From Chitinophaga filiformis (lineage in GTDB: Bacteria > Bacteroidota > Bacteroidia > Chitinophagales > Chitinophagaceae), in assembly GCF_900102545.1 (NCBI RefSeq), contig NZ_FNBN01000002.1:1276264-1340263 (forward strand): DNA of 64,000 nucleotides, in the 5' to 3' direction. Within the stretch, counting starts at the first letter, position 1. Each line of letters opens with the position of its first letter. The notes below the pieces were generated by a model. It saw only the letters and a program-made list of their open reading frames with translations, did not search any database and was not told the origin of the DNA. Shown in pieces: positions 37,275-44,473 of the stretch. A program made the translations under genes and the position numbers.

Positions 37275-37790
37275 ATGAATCTCATCAGGTCTCTGTGCAC
37301 GAACCGTATCAATCTTACTAAGCTGCTTTTGCTTACCGGCGTACTGTTAACCGGACTAGCAAGCTGCATTCACGCGGGAGACAAGCACCCTCCACGCCTG
37401 CAGACAATAACAAGCAGGAGTGAGAACGGCATTGCCTTTATCGAAGATAATTGGGACGCTGCACAGAAGAAGGCAAAGACAGATAAAAGACTGATTTTCG
37501 TAGATGCTTATGCCACCTGGTGCGGCCCCTGCAAGCTACTGAAGACGACTACCTTTAAGGATGAAGCGACTGCCGCTTTCTTTAACGATCACTTCGTCAA
37601 TCTCTCCCTGAATGTGGAAAAGGGCAAAGGTCCTGATCTGGCAACATCATGGAAAATACAAGGGTTGCCTACTCTCCTTGTATTGGATGCCAGCGGAAAG
37701 ATCCTTGACCAATCAGTAGGATACCTGAAGGCAGAAGACCTGCTGGCATGGGGAAAACAAGTCCTGGCACAAAGCAGCAATATGCCCTGA
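37275..37790 (+). CDS. Exported thioredoxin-fold protein
   Basis: 171 residues from the ATG at 37275; an upstream TTG at 37248 is in frame but would not give a signal peptide. Signal peptide with possible lipoprotein Cys (LASCIHAGD). Thioredoxin fold with DAYATWCGPCK, active-site cysteines 83 and 86, then WKIQGLPTLLVLDASGK (cis-Pro). Lies between msrA and msrB, so it is the likely electron donor that regenerates both reductases in the envelope (inference from the operon). DsbD-gamma/DUF255-like in form. Confidence 0.93.
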   Translation: MNLIRSLCTNRINLTKLLLLTGVLLTGLASCIHAGDKHPPRLQTITSRSENGIAFIEDNWDAAQKKAKTDKRLIFVDAYATWCGPCKLLKTTTFKDEATAAFFNDHFVNLSLNVEKGKGPDLATSWKIQGLPTLLVLDASGKILDQSVGYLKAEDLLAWGKQVLAQSSNMP

Positions 37791-37842
37791 TTTGATTCCC
37801 CTATATCAAACAACAAAAAGTTCATTTTCCAAAACAGTAATT

Positions 37843-38358
37843 ATGAAAACGATACTCGTTGCTGTGCTCATTTCTTTTGCATATCTGACGGCCTGCAGTC
37901 AACAGCCTACATCGCAACAGGCAATGCACAATCCTTACTATTCCCGCACCGATACCCAAAAGCTGCATGTCGACAACGCCGCCTGGAAAAAAATACTGCC
38001 AGACCAGTTGTACGCCGTATCCCGTGAAAATGCTACGGAGCGTGCTTTTACGGGTAAGTACTGGAAAACCGACGAGCCAGGAACATATTATTGTGCCGTA
38101 TGCGGCAATCCGCTGTTTCGCTCCGGCGCTAAATTTGCCAGTTCCTGTGGCTGGCCCAGCTTTTTCAAAACAATACGTCCGAATAGCGTGCTTTATCTTG
38201 CCGACAATTCCTATGGAATGGAACGTACTGAAGTACGCTGTGGTCGTTGTAATTCTCACCTCGGACACATCTTTGACGACGGCCCGCCACCAACGCATAA
38301 ACGCTATTGCATGAACTCTGTTTCACTGGATTTTGAGGCAGACAGCATGAAGCGGTAG
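37843..38358 (+). CDS. msrB: Exported peptide-methionine (R)-S-oxide reductase MsrB
   Basis: 171 residues from the ATG at 37843 (an in-frame TTG at 37792 is less likely). Lipoprotein signal (AYLTACSQQ, Cys after TA). Zinc-binding pairs CAVC and CGRC, and catalytic Cys in RYCMNSVSLDF. FKTIRPNSVLYLAD and GAKFASSCGWPSF complete the SelR domain. Reduces the R-epimer of methionine sulfoxide. With MsrA and the thioredoxin it forms a complete envelope repair set. Confidence 0.96.
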   Translation: MKTILVAVLISFAYLTACSQQPTSQQAMHNPYYSRTDTQKLHVDNAAWKKILPDQLYAVSRENATERAFTGKYWKTDEPGTYYCAVCGNPLFRSGAKFASSCGWPSFFKTIRPNSVLYLADNSYGMERTEVRCGRCNSHLGHIFDDGPPPTHKRYCMNSVSLDFEADSMKR

Positions 38359-38522
38359 CAGTATTATACAAAGCTAAGTAGAAAACGTATGCGGGAAATA
38401 CGCATTTTCACCTCCCCTCAACACCTCACAATTAGTTGATTTACATTTATTTGAGCACAATTTTAATTAAAGGCACTAAATAAGGACAATCTATCTTTTC
38501 TTTGGCCCATACAAGCTTGACC
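38359..38522. other. Intergenic, msrB 3' flank
   Basis: A small imperfect hairpin near 38385-38410 (AAAACGTAT.../ATACGCATTTT) is a possible msrB terminator. Nothing else recognised. Confidence 0.35.
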
Positions 38523-38637
38523 TTCGGTAGAGATATAGTCGAGGTAGCCTCATCCTCCCTTAATCTTCCGTTCCGGAAGGGAAGATTATGGGAGGATGAG
38601 GCTACCTCGAGCGAACCTCCCCTATACCTCTACCGAA
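38523..38637. repeat. 115-bp foldback element, MITE-like
   Basis: Outer arms 38523-38538 and 38622-38637 (15 of 16 match, TTCGGTAGAG at the ends), then 21-bp perfect arms 38539-38559 and 38590-38610, then 9-bp arms 38561-38569 and 38580-38588 around a loop. A ~10-base bulge sits at 38611-38621 and one T-T mismatch inside. No transposase, and no target-site duplication is evident. Could be a REP/BIME-like or miniature inverted-repeat element. Confidence 0.75.
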
Positions 38638-38743
38638 TAAACCCCTGTTTTTTGGGGGTAAAGCAGCAAATGTCTTAGTACTCTCATACAGACCGAAACC
38701 AGGGTATTGATTCATTAACAATCCAGTACGACAAGTGTGCGAC

Positions 38744-38803
38744 TAGTTTTAACTTATGTTCAACTTACGTTCAAAGACGTAAGTTGAACATAAGTTAAAA
38801 CTA
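38744..38803. repeat. 27-bp perfect inverted repeat with 6-base loop
   Basis: Arms 38744-38770 and 38777-38803 match exactly (core TTTTAACTTATGTTCAACTT), loop TCAAAG. Not T-rich at the end, and no plus-strand gene precedes it closely. It ends eight bases before a decayed coding stretch. Confidence 0.9.
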
Positions 38804-38810
38804 TTGGTAA

Positions 38811-39062
38811 GCCGTTGGTACCGAATACGAAGCGAACTTAAAGCATAAAGAGTGCCGCTGTTGCAGCTTCTTCCTGATCAAAACTACATACGAAGATACA
38901 GGAGTTAATAAAGCGTTTACCGATGAATACAATGCAATTAATGCATAGCTCGTACTATCTGACGAGATAATAAAATACAGCAAGACAGGACTTGCAATCA
39001 TTAGCAATTTTGAGGAAGAACAACTAATTTCAACCCTTAAATTTAAACGCATTTATGTTTGA
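38811..39062 (+). pseudogene. Gene remnant with an in-frame amber stop
   Basis: The frame beginning right after the TAA at 38808 reads as protein-like sequence (AVGTEYEANLKHKE, KTTYEDTGVNKAFTDEYNA) to a TAG at 38946, then continues in frame as LVLSDEIIKYSKTGLAII and FEEEQLISTLKFKRIYV to a TGA at 39060-39062. Composition is charged and Glu/Lys-rich, unlike random frames. The TGA overlaps the ATG of the next gene (39055), a translational-coupling arrangement that would be expected from an intact two-gene operon. The 5' end appears to be lost at the palindrome. Family not recognised. Confidence 0.55.
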
Positions 39063-40308
39063 CGGATCTGCAACAGAAAAGCTACAGCAAGAATGGAACA
39101 AAAAAGGAACAGCATATGCCAAAGCTGTAAATGAAATGGTCAGTTTTGGCGAGCAACATGGCTGGGAAAATTGGAAAGGGAAGGAACCCGAGGACAAAAG
39201 AGCGCACCTGGGAGATCAGGTTATCCAGTTGTTAAGAGACGCTAACAATAAAGGAGCGGTAAAAGAATTCAGAGCAGCATTCTCTCCGGCCCTTGTTCCT
39301 CTTGCCCATCACCTGAAGAAACAAAGTCAAAGCATTAGCGATATACACTTTATTGAAGACGGAAAGATCGTCTTTCTCACAGGGGCGCCCTACGAGGAAA
39401 GACAAGCCTATATGCTGGACAACGACAACCTGACCAAGCTGGATGAGGCGATATATACAATAGGAAAGTCGAAGCAGGGGAATATTTTTGCCGTTGAAAG
39501 GGATAACACCATCGTGACTACACGAGGCTGGCAGGGTGATCTCATTTGTGAATTTACGCTTCATGAAACGGCAGATGTAACTATTACTGAGTTGATCCCC
39601 TTCAATGATGGCAGAAAGCTGTTGCTGGTAAGCAGCGAAGGTATTTTTATCATAAATGAGAAGGGCGAAGAACGGGTACATCCTGTAAATGAGGGGAATG
39701 AAAAGGACTGGACACCTGGCATAGCTATGGAAAATGCAGCCTTGTCCCATAATAACGATTTCGTTGTGGTGGGAGATCAGGGTAGCGATCACAGAGTGCT
39801 AAATAATGAAGGCAGGGAAATAGGGATGGTGGGACCACAGTCATCTTATCCGCATTTCTGCCTATTTTCAAAAGATGACGAACAGCTGATCACCAACTCC
39901 TGCCATTTTTATAATGGCATTACCATCGGTGTAAAATCGGATTTACTGAATGGATTGAAGATCGAAGCATATACGAAGAGTGATAAGTTTGTAGTAATTG
40001 ACCAGGAAATGCGTGTATACGCCGGCCTATCAACTGCCGATCATTATATTCTGGGGGATGCTTATGGGTATATAAGGGCAATGGATAAACAAGGCAATAA
40101 GTTATGGCGGCACTATGTAGGTTCTACTATTACCGGAATGGCAATATCGGATGATGAAACAACATTATGGGTGGGAGCCGCTTCCGGCATCTTACATAAA
40201 CTGAAACTGCAGGCAGGACAGGATGAGCATACCATCGGAAATGGGAATCACCGGGAAGAATTCCGGCTGTTCCTTTGGAAAGACGAACCCAAGCCGCTGT
40301 TTTGGTAG
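39055..40308 (+). CDS. Hypothetical beta-propeller-like protein
   Basis: 417 residues, no signal peptide. The first ~100 residues are helical and charged (EKLQQEWNKKGTAYAKAVNEM, VIQLLRDANNKGAVKEF). The rest is a series of ~40-residue beta repeats with Asp/Gly turns (IHFIEDGKIVFLTGAP, AVERDNTIVTTRGWQGD, LIPFNDGRKLLLVSSEG, AISDDETTLWVGAASG), WD40- or PQQ-like in pattern. Not recognised beyond that. Its start overlaps the preceding gene remnant, so it may have lost its partner. Confidence 0.8.
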   Translation: MFDGSATEKLQQEWNKKGTAYAKAVNEMVSFGEQHGWENWKGKEPEDKRAHLGDQVIQLLRDANNKGAVKEFRAAFSPALVPLAHHLKKQSQSISDIHFIEDGKIVFLTGAPYEERQAYMLDNDNLTKLDEAIYTIGKSKQGNIFAVERDNTIVTTRGWQGDLICEFTLHETADVTITELIPFNDGRKLLLVSSEGIFIINEKGEERVHPVNEGNEKDWTPGIAMENAALSHNNDFVVVGDQGSDHRVLNNEGREIGMVGPQSSYPHFCLFSKDDEQLITNSCHFYNGITIGVKSDLLNGLKIEAYTKSDKFVVIDQEMRVYAGLSTADHYILGDAYGYIRAMDKQGNKLWRHYVGSTITGMAISDDETTLWVGAASGILHKLKLQAGQDEHTIGNGNHREEFRLFLWKDEPKPLFW

Positions 40309-40452
40309 TTGATACTGGTTTTATCAGAGACACTGGCACGACCGGAGATATTATTTTGTCCGATTTACCCCTCTTTTTGTCTTTTTTGCCCCATCTAAAA
40401 TCTGATTAAGGTGATAACTTTACCATCAAAATTTACCACCAATTACTCATGT

Positions 40453-41061
40453 ATGAAAAAGATAGTTTTTTTCGCAGTCATCCTTGCTGCATTTGCCTTT
40501 ACAACCCCGAATAGTCCACTTACCAAAAAGGAAAGAAAGGAGGCCGTTAGCTTATTGAAGAGCACTGAGAGTGACCTGTTGCAGGAAGTAAAAGGGCTTA
40601 GTGAAGCACAATTGAAATATAAACCAGCACCTGACCGCTGGAGTGTGGAAGAATGCGTGATACATATTGCCACCACCGAACAAATGTTATGGCAGGCAAC
40701 TGATGCCAGTATCAAGCAAGCTGCCAATCCGGAGAAACGCTCTGAAATAAAAATGACTGATGAGCAGATTGTAAAGGGTGTAGAAGACCGTTCAACGAAA
40801 AGACAAACATCCGACAATCTGAAACCGGAGAATTCACCTTTCAAATCCATGAGTGAAGCACTGGCAAGTTTGAAAAGCAGCCGCGAAAAACTCACTGACT
40901 ATGTTAAGTCAACTCCGGATGATTTGCGCAGCCATGTGCTCACTATGCCATTTGGCAGCCTGGATTCTTATCAGATGATATTGTTCATAGCAGCGCATAA
41001 TGCGAGGCATACGTTGCAGATAAAGGAAGTGAAAGCTGATCCGGGCTTTCCGAAAAGTTAG
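40453..41061 (+). CDS. Exported DinB-like (DUF664-type) protein
   Basis: 202 residues from the ATG at 40453 (MKKIVFFAVILAAFAF signal peptide); a GTG at 40411 is in frame but improbable. Four-helix DinB fold with the metal-binding His pattern: ECVIHIATTEQMLW (His ~73) and FIAAHNARHTLQIKEV (two His, ~190). DinB-like proteins are bacillithiol- or mycothiol-linked transferases or metal-dependent hydrolases; an exported one is less common. Monocistronic. Confidence 0.88.
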   Translation: MKKIVFFAVILAAFAFTTPNSPLTKKERKEAVSLLKSTESDLLQEVKGLSEAQLKYKPAPDRWSVEECVIHIATTEQMLWQATDASIKQAANPEKRSEIKMTDEQIVKGVEDRSTKRQTSDNLKPENSPFKSMSEALASLKSSREKLTDYVKSTPDDLRSHVLTMPFGSLDSYQMILFIAAHNARHTLQIKEVKADPGFPKS

Positions 41062-41101
41062 TGCCCGGACGCAGGGAATCTGTATTTGAAATCATATATT
41101 A

Positions 41102-41161
41102 TTTGTTTTGCTAAAGCCTGTACTACATTCGTGAATGTAGTACAGGCTTTAGCAAAACAAA
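41102..41161. repeat. 29-bp perfect inverted repeat
   Basis: Arms 41102-41130 and 41133-41161 match exactly (core TTTTGCTAAAGCCTGTACT), separated by only GT. Lies 40 bases after the DinB-like gene, so it may act as a terminator, but it has no T-run and is far longer than usual. Confidence 0.88.
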
Positions 41162-41278
41162 CCTTAAGGAGAATATTCACGGTCTGCTAAAGACAAGCAT
41201 TATCCAGGCTATTCATTGGGGCACCGGACTGAATGGCTTCACAGTCTTTCAATCACCCAAAAATATCTGTCATGCTAA

Positions 41279-41412
41279 TTAGTCCAACACGACCTCCCAA
41301 ATCCATGTCGGCGTGCCATAGGTAACTCCGTCTGAACGCAGGGTGATATTTTCAAATCGTTCGCTTCGTTAATACGTTGCAGTTCCAGGGCCGAAAATTG
41401 TTTGTTATCCAT
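41279..41412 (-). pseudogene. DUF2255 family gene, frameshifted and truncated
   Basis: From the ATG at 41412 the frame reads MDNKQFSALELQRINEANDLKISP, the start of a DUF2255 protein. After ATATCACCC the conserved continuation RSDGVTYGTPTWIWEVVLD is found one frame over, so one base is missing near 41337-41342 (expected Phe or Leu codon before Arg). The second frame ends at a TAA (41279-41281) where the family normally continues for ~60 more residues. Thus both frameshift and truncation. It follows the monooxygenase gene by 5 bases on the same strand, so it was the third gene of that operon. Confidence 0.8.
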
Positions 41413-41417
41413 GCTAT

Positions 41418-41858
41418 TTACTTTCTTAATTTTATGAAAATCTGCGTTGCTGTTTCCAGATCCAGGGCTTCCATATCCACAAGTTTTAATGATCTGACCA
41501 TATGGAGTGTAGTTGTTTTGTACTTTAGAAAGTGCTCGGTTTTCAAATGAGACTGATATGCTTCCTGATCGCTATACATTTCTAATATCCTCACTTGTGT
41601 TGGATTCTCCTTCCGGAACATGGGAAAGATGGCAATGACTCCTTTTTCAAGCCTTACAGATGCCTCTGCTTCATGCTTTAGTATTAGTTTATATTCTTCC
41701 AGATGTTGTGGCTGTATTTCGATTTCTGAAATGCGTACCATCGTTTCCTGTTGTTGTGCATAAGCTATGTTATTCATATAAAAAAGTATTGTCATACACT
41801 GTACAGCCCGCAAGCAATGTTTAATGAAAATACGGTATTGATAATCGTACTTAGACAT
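41418..41858 (-). CDS. Putative quinol monooxygenase (ABM domain)
   Basis: 146 residues; possible signal peptide or membrane-spanning start (CMTILFYMNNIAYAQQQ). ABM-type dimeric alpha/beta barrel: MVRISEIEIQPQHLEEYKLILKHEAEASVRLE at the N-terminus and FLKYKTTTLHMVRSLKLV at the C-terminus, with His-containing EHFLKYK. Related to YgiN-type monooxygenases. Between a CMD gene (20 bases upstream) and the DUF2255 remnant, all on the same strand. Confidence 0.88.
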   Translation of the reverse strand: MSKYDYQYRIFIKHCLRAVQCMTILFYMNNIAYAQQQETMVRISEIEIQPQHLEEYKLILKHEAEASVRLEKGVIAIFPMFRKENPTQVRILEMYSDQEAYQSHLKTEHFLKYKTTTLHMVRSLKLVDMEALDLETATQIFIKLRK

Positions 41859-41877
41859 ATCGGTACTTGTTGTTTTT

Positions 41878-42585
41878 TTACTTTTTCATTTTCGAGAAAA
41901 CGGCTCTTGATATTTCAGCTTGTTCGCGGCTTACCAACTCTTCAATAATGTCGAACACTGATTTCACCTGTTCTGCTGAAATTCCAGTATTCATACCCAT
42001 CCCGATATGTGCCTGCAATTGTCCCTCCGTTCCCCGCATAGCTGCCAACGCAGCAATTGTTACCAGTTCCCTTTGTGTGTAATCCAGCACATCGCTGTCA
42101 AAGATGTCGGCAAAGAGGTGTTCTTTCAGGAAAGCATCAATGCGTGGCGCAAACTCACCGAAACCTGGTGCTGGTTTCAACTGCGATACCTGAGTCAGGG
42201 TTTCAAGCGTTTTTCTTCCACGCTCATAAGTGTCCGAACTGTCTTTTAAAGGTGTCGCTTCCCTACCTGTCACATCTGTAATACCTTTCTTTTTCCTTTC
42301 TTCCAACACCTGCATGAAACAACTGATGCCATTAAGGCTTCTCGGGAAACCACAATAGGCATATAACTGCACCAATGCTTCCTTTATCTCGTTTACAGTG
42401 AGCCCCGCGTCCAGTCCGGAGCCAAGCTGTACTTTCAGGCTTTCCATATTTCCGGTTGCCGTCAATGCTGAAATAGCGGCAAGGTTATGTTGACGCTGAT
42501 TCAAAGGCTGTGCTTTGCTTTCCTGCTGTGCGCTCATATCTATTGTATTTAAGACTAAAACAAATGAAAAAATCCAAACCTTCAT
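41878..42585 (-). CDS. Exported carboxymuconolactone decarboxylase-family protein
   Basis: 235 residues with signal peptide (to SAQQ). Two CMD-type helical domains: ALTATGNMESLKVQLGSGLDAGLTVNEIKEALVQLYAY (~45-85) and RELVTIAALAAMRGTEGQLQAHIGMGMNTGISAEQVK (~170-205). No C-x-x-C of AhpD is present, but His195 in AHIGMGMN is kept, which fits a gamma-CMD-like rather than a peroxidase role. First gene of the CMD-ABM-(DUF2255) operon, divergent from an AraC regulator. Confidence 0.9.
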   Translation of the reverse strand: MKVWIFSFVLVLNTIDMSAQQESKAQPLNQRQHNLAAISALTATGNMESLKVQLGSGLDAGLTVNEIKEALVQLYAYCGFPRSLNGISCFMQVLEERKKKGITDVTGREATPLKDSSDTYERGRKTLETLTQVSQLKPAPGFGEFAPRIDAFLKEHLFADIFDSDVLDYTQRELVTIAALAAMRGTEGQLQAHIGMGMNTGISAEQVKSVFDIIEELVSREQAEISRAVFSKMKK

Positions 42586-42693
42586 GCTACAAAATTATCC
42601 CATATTCGGTAGTCCTTTTTTATACAAAACACAGATTTATTTACCACTTTCACTGAATCTGCTTCGCTAGCTCCAACACATGTCAAGGTTTGC

Positions 42694-42701
42694 TAAATTT
42701 G
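42694..42701 (+). promoter_or_regulatory. TAAATTTG, -7 box of the AraC gene
   Basis: Exact TAnnTTTG, 20 bases before the AraC ATG, in the divergent region shared with the CMD operon. Confidence 0.5.
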
Positions 42702-42720
42702 TACGAATTGCAATACAGAT

Positions 42721-43617
42721 ATGGAACAGGTGGAAAGAATAGATACCGTTAAACAATATAACCAGACACTGGGAGTTGATACACTACATCCTCTTGTCAG
42801 CGTTGTAGATTTTGATGAAATGCCCACCTATCATTATTTCAGAAGATACATGGGTATTTATGCCATTTTCCTGAAGTACATCAAATGCGGTGACATGAAA
42901 TATGGCTGTCAATCCTATGACTATGAAGATGGAACCCTGGTGTTTATATCGCCGGGGCAGATTTATGGAATTGACAGCAAGGGTAAGGCAATAAAGCCAT
43001 CTGGCAAGGCGCTGGTATTTCATCCTGACCTGATAGCAGGCACTGAGCTTGGAAGAAAAATAAAGAATTATACCTTTTTTTCGTATGAGGTAAATGAGGC
43101 GCTTCACTTATCAAAAAAGGAAAGGGCCATTATTAATGATTGTTTTGGAAAGATTGCTTATGAAATAAATCAGAACATAGATAAGCATAGTAGAATACTG
43201 ATTGTATCGAACATCGAATTGTTACTGAATTATTGTATGCGCTTTTACGACCGTCAGTTTATCACTCGCAGCCATGTCAACAAAGATATTCTGATGCGGT
43301 TTGAAAACCTTCTTAATGACTATTTTCAGTCCGATAAATGTCAGACTTTAGGTGTACCAACCGTGACCTGGTGTGCGGAGCAGTTGCATCTGTCGACCAA
43401 TTATTTCGGCGACCTTATAAAAAAGGAAACAGGCAATACAGCGTTAGACTATATCCAATCCAGAGTGATTGACGCAGCAAAGCTCATGATATTTGACAGC
43501 AACAAATCTATTAGTGATATAGCTTTTCAATTGGGTTTTAAATACCAACAGCATTTTACGCGGTTGTTTAAACAAAAAACAGGGAAAACACCTGTTGAAT
43601 ATAGGGGGATAAAATAG
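42721..43617 (+). CDS. AraC family transcriptional regulator
   Basis: 298 residues. N-terminal cupin-like ligand-binding part (~30-110, GTLVFISPGQIYGIDSKGKA, FHPDLIAG) and C-terminal double HTH with VTWCAEQLHLSTNYFGDLIKKETG and KSISDIAFQLGFKYQQHFTRLFKQKTGKTPVEYR. Probably controls the divergent CMD-monooxygenase operon 135 bases away; common in Bacteroidota for small-molecule oxidative genes. Confidence 0.94.
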   Translation: MEQVERIDTVKQYNQTLGVDTLHPLVSVVDFDEMPTYHYFRRYMGIYAIFLKYIKCGDMKYGCQSYDYEDGTLVFISPGQIYGIDSKGKAIKPSGKALVFHPDLIAGTELGRKIKNYTFFSYEVNEALHLSKKERAIINDCFGKIAYEINQNIDKHSRILIVSNIELLLNYCMRFYDRQFITRSHVNKDILMRFENLLNDYFQSDKCQTLGVPTVTWCAEQLHLSTNYFGDLIKKETGNTALDYIQSRVIDAAKLMIFDSNKSISDIAFQLGFKYQQHFTRLFKQKTGKTPVEYRGIK

Positions 43618-43729
43618 AAAATAAATTTCTCTTATAGGTTAAAAACCAACCAATTACAATCTTGTCCAAAATAACTCAGAAATAAACCGGGATATTTCTT
43701 AAATTTCGGTTGTAATTCTCTATTTGCTT

Positions 43730-44353
43730 ATGTCCCAATCTTATCATACCCTCCAGAGAGAACAAGCAACCCGCCGTTCTGCTGCAGAAAACACCTCTTC
43801 AAAAGGTCTACAATTCAAAGCCGTAAAGCCTTTTCAAAAGAAAAGCAGTGACGCTCCTGTACAGGCGCAGGAAGATGAATTGCTGCAGGGTCGTTTTGTA
43901 ACGCAACTGCAGGGAGATTTGGAAGAAGAAATGCCCGCACAGTTTGTGCTGCAGAAAGCAACTTTACCGGAAGAAGAACTACCGGTAATGGGAAAATTCA
44001 CCGCACAGCTGAAACAGAATGATACCGGCATGCCGGATCAGTTAAAATCAGGTGTAGAGCAACTTTCCGGCATGAGCATGAATGATGTGAAGGTACATTA
44101 CAACTCTTCCCAGCCGGCACAATTGAATGCGCTGGCATATGCACAGGGAACGGATATCCATATAGCACCCGGACAGGAACAACATCTGCCCCATGAAGCG
44201 TGGCACGTAGCCCAGCAGAAACAGGGACGTGTGCAGGCTACTACACAGATGAAAACCGGTACTCCGGTGAATGATGACCCGGGACTGGAACATGAAGCCG
44301 ATGTAATGGGAGCACAAGCGATGCAAGTTGGTGCGCAGAGCGTGACAGAATAA
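43730..44353 (+). CDS. DUF4157 (eCIS core domain) protein
   Basis: 207 residues from the ATG at 43730 (an in-frame TTG at 43724 adds two residues). First ~100 residues are Gln/Glu-rich and disordered-looking. The DUF4157 domain follows (~104-185): LSGMSMNDVKVHYNSSQPAQLNALAYAQGTDIHIAPGQ then LPHEAWHVAQQKQGR, a HExxH-like motif, and DPGLEHEADVMG. The family is named for its link to extracellular contractile injection systems and phage-tail-like particles, often as toxin or effector modules. No tail, sheath or baseplate gene is in this window, so it is an orphan. Followed by a terminator. Confidence 0.9.
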   Translation: MSQSYHTLQREQATRRSAAENTSSKGLQFKAVKPFQKKSSDAPVQAQEDELLQGRFVTQLQGDLEEEMPAQFVLQKATLPEEELPVMGKFTAQLKQNDTGMPDQLKSGVEQLSGMSMNDVKVHYNSSQPAQLNALAYAQGTDIHIAPGQEQHLPHEAWHVAQQKQGRVQATTQMKTGTPVNDDPGLEHEADVMGAQAMQVGAQSVTE

Positions 44354-44370
44354 ATCACTTTACAAGAAAT

Positions 44371-44414
44371 AAAAGCGAATGCCATCCTAAGATTACGGGA
44401 TGGCATTCGCTTTT
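44371..44414. terminator. Bidirectional terminator
   Basis: Perfect 17-bp arms (44371-44387 and 44398-44414, AAAAGCGAATGCCATCC and complement), 10-base loop, T-rich on both strands. Between the DUF4157 gene and the convergent TlpA gene. Confidence 0.88.
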
Positions 44415-44473
44415 ATTTCCTTAATCAAGATAACGCCGAAGAGCTATAACATGCCCATGCTCAAAAGTGACTG

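Noticed and set aside
37792..37842. Upstream TTG start for MsrB
   Set aside because: Would place a polar segment before the lipoprotein signal; the ATG at 37843 fits the family.
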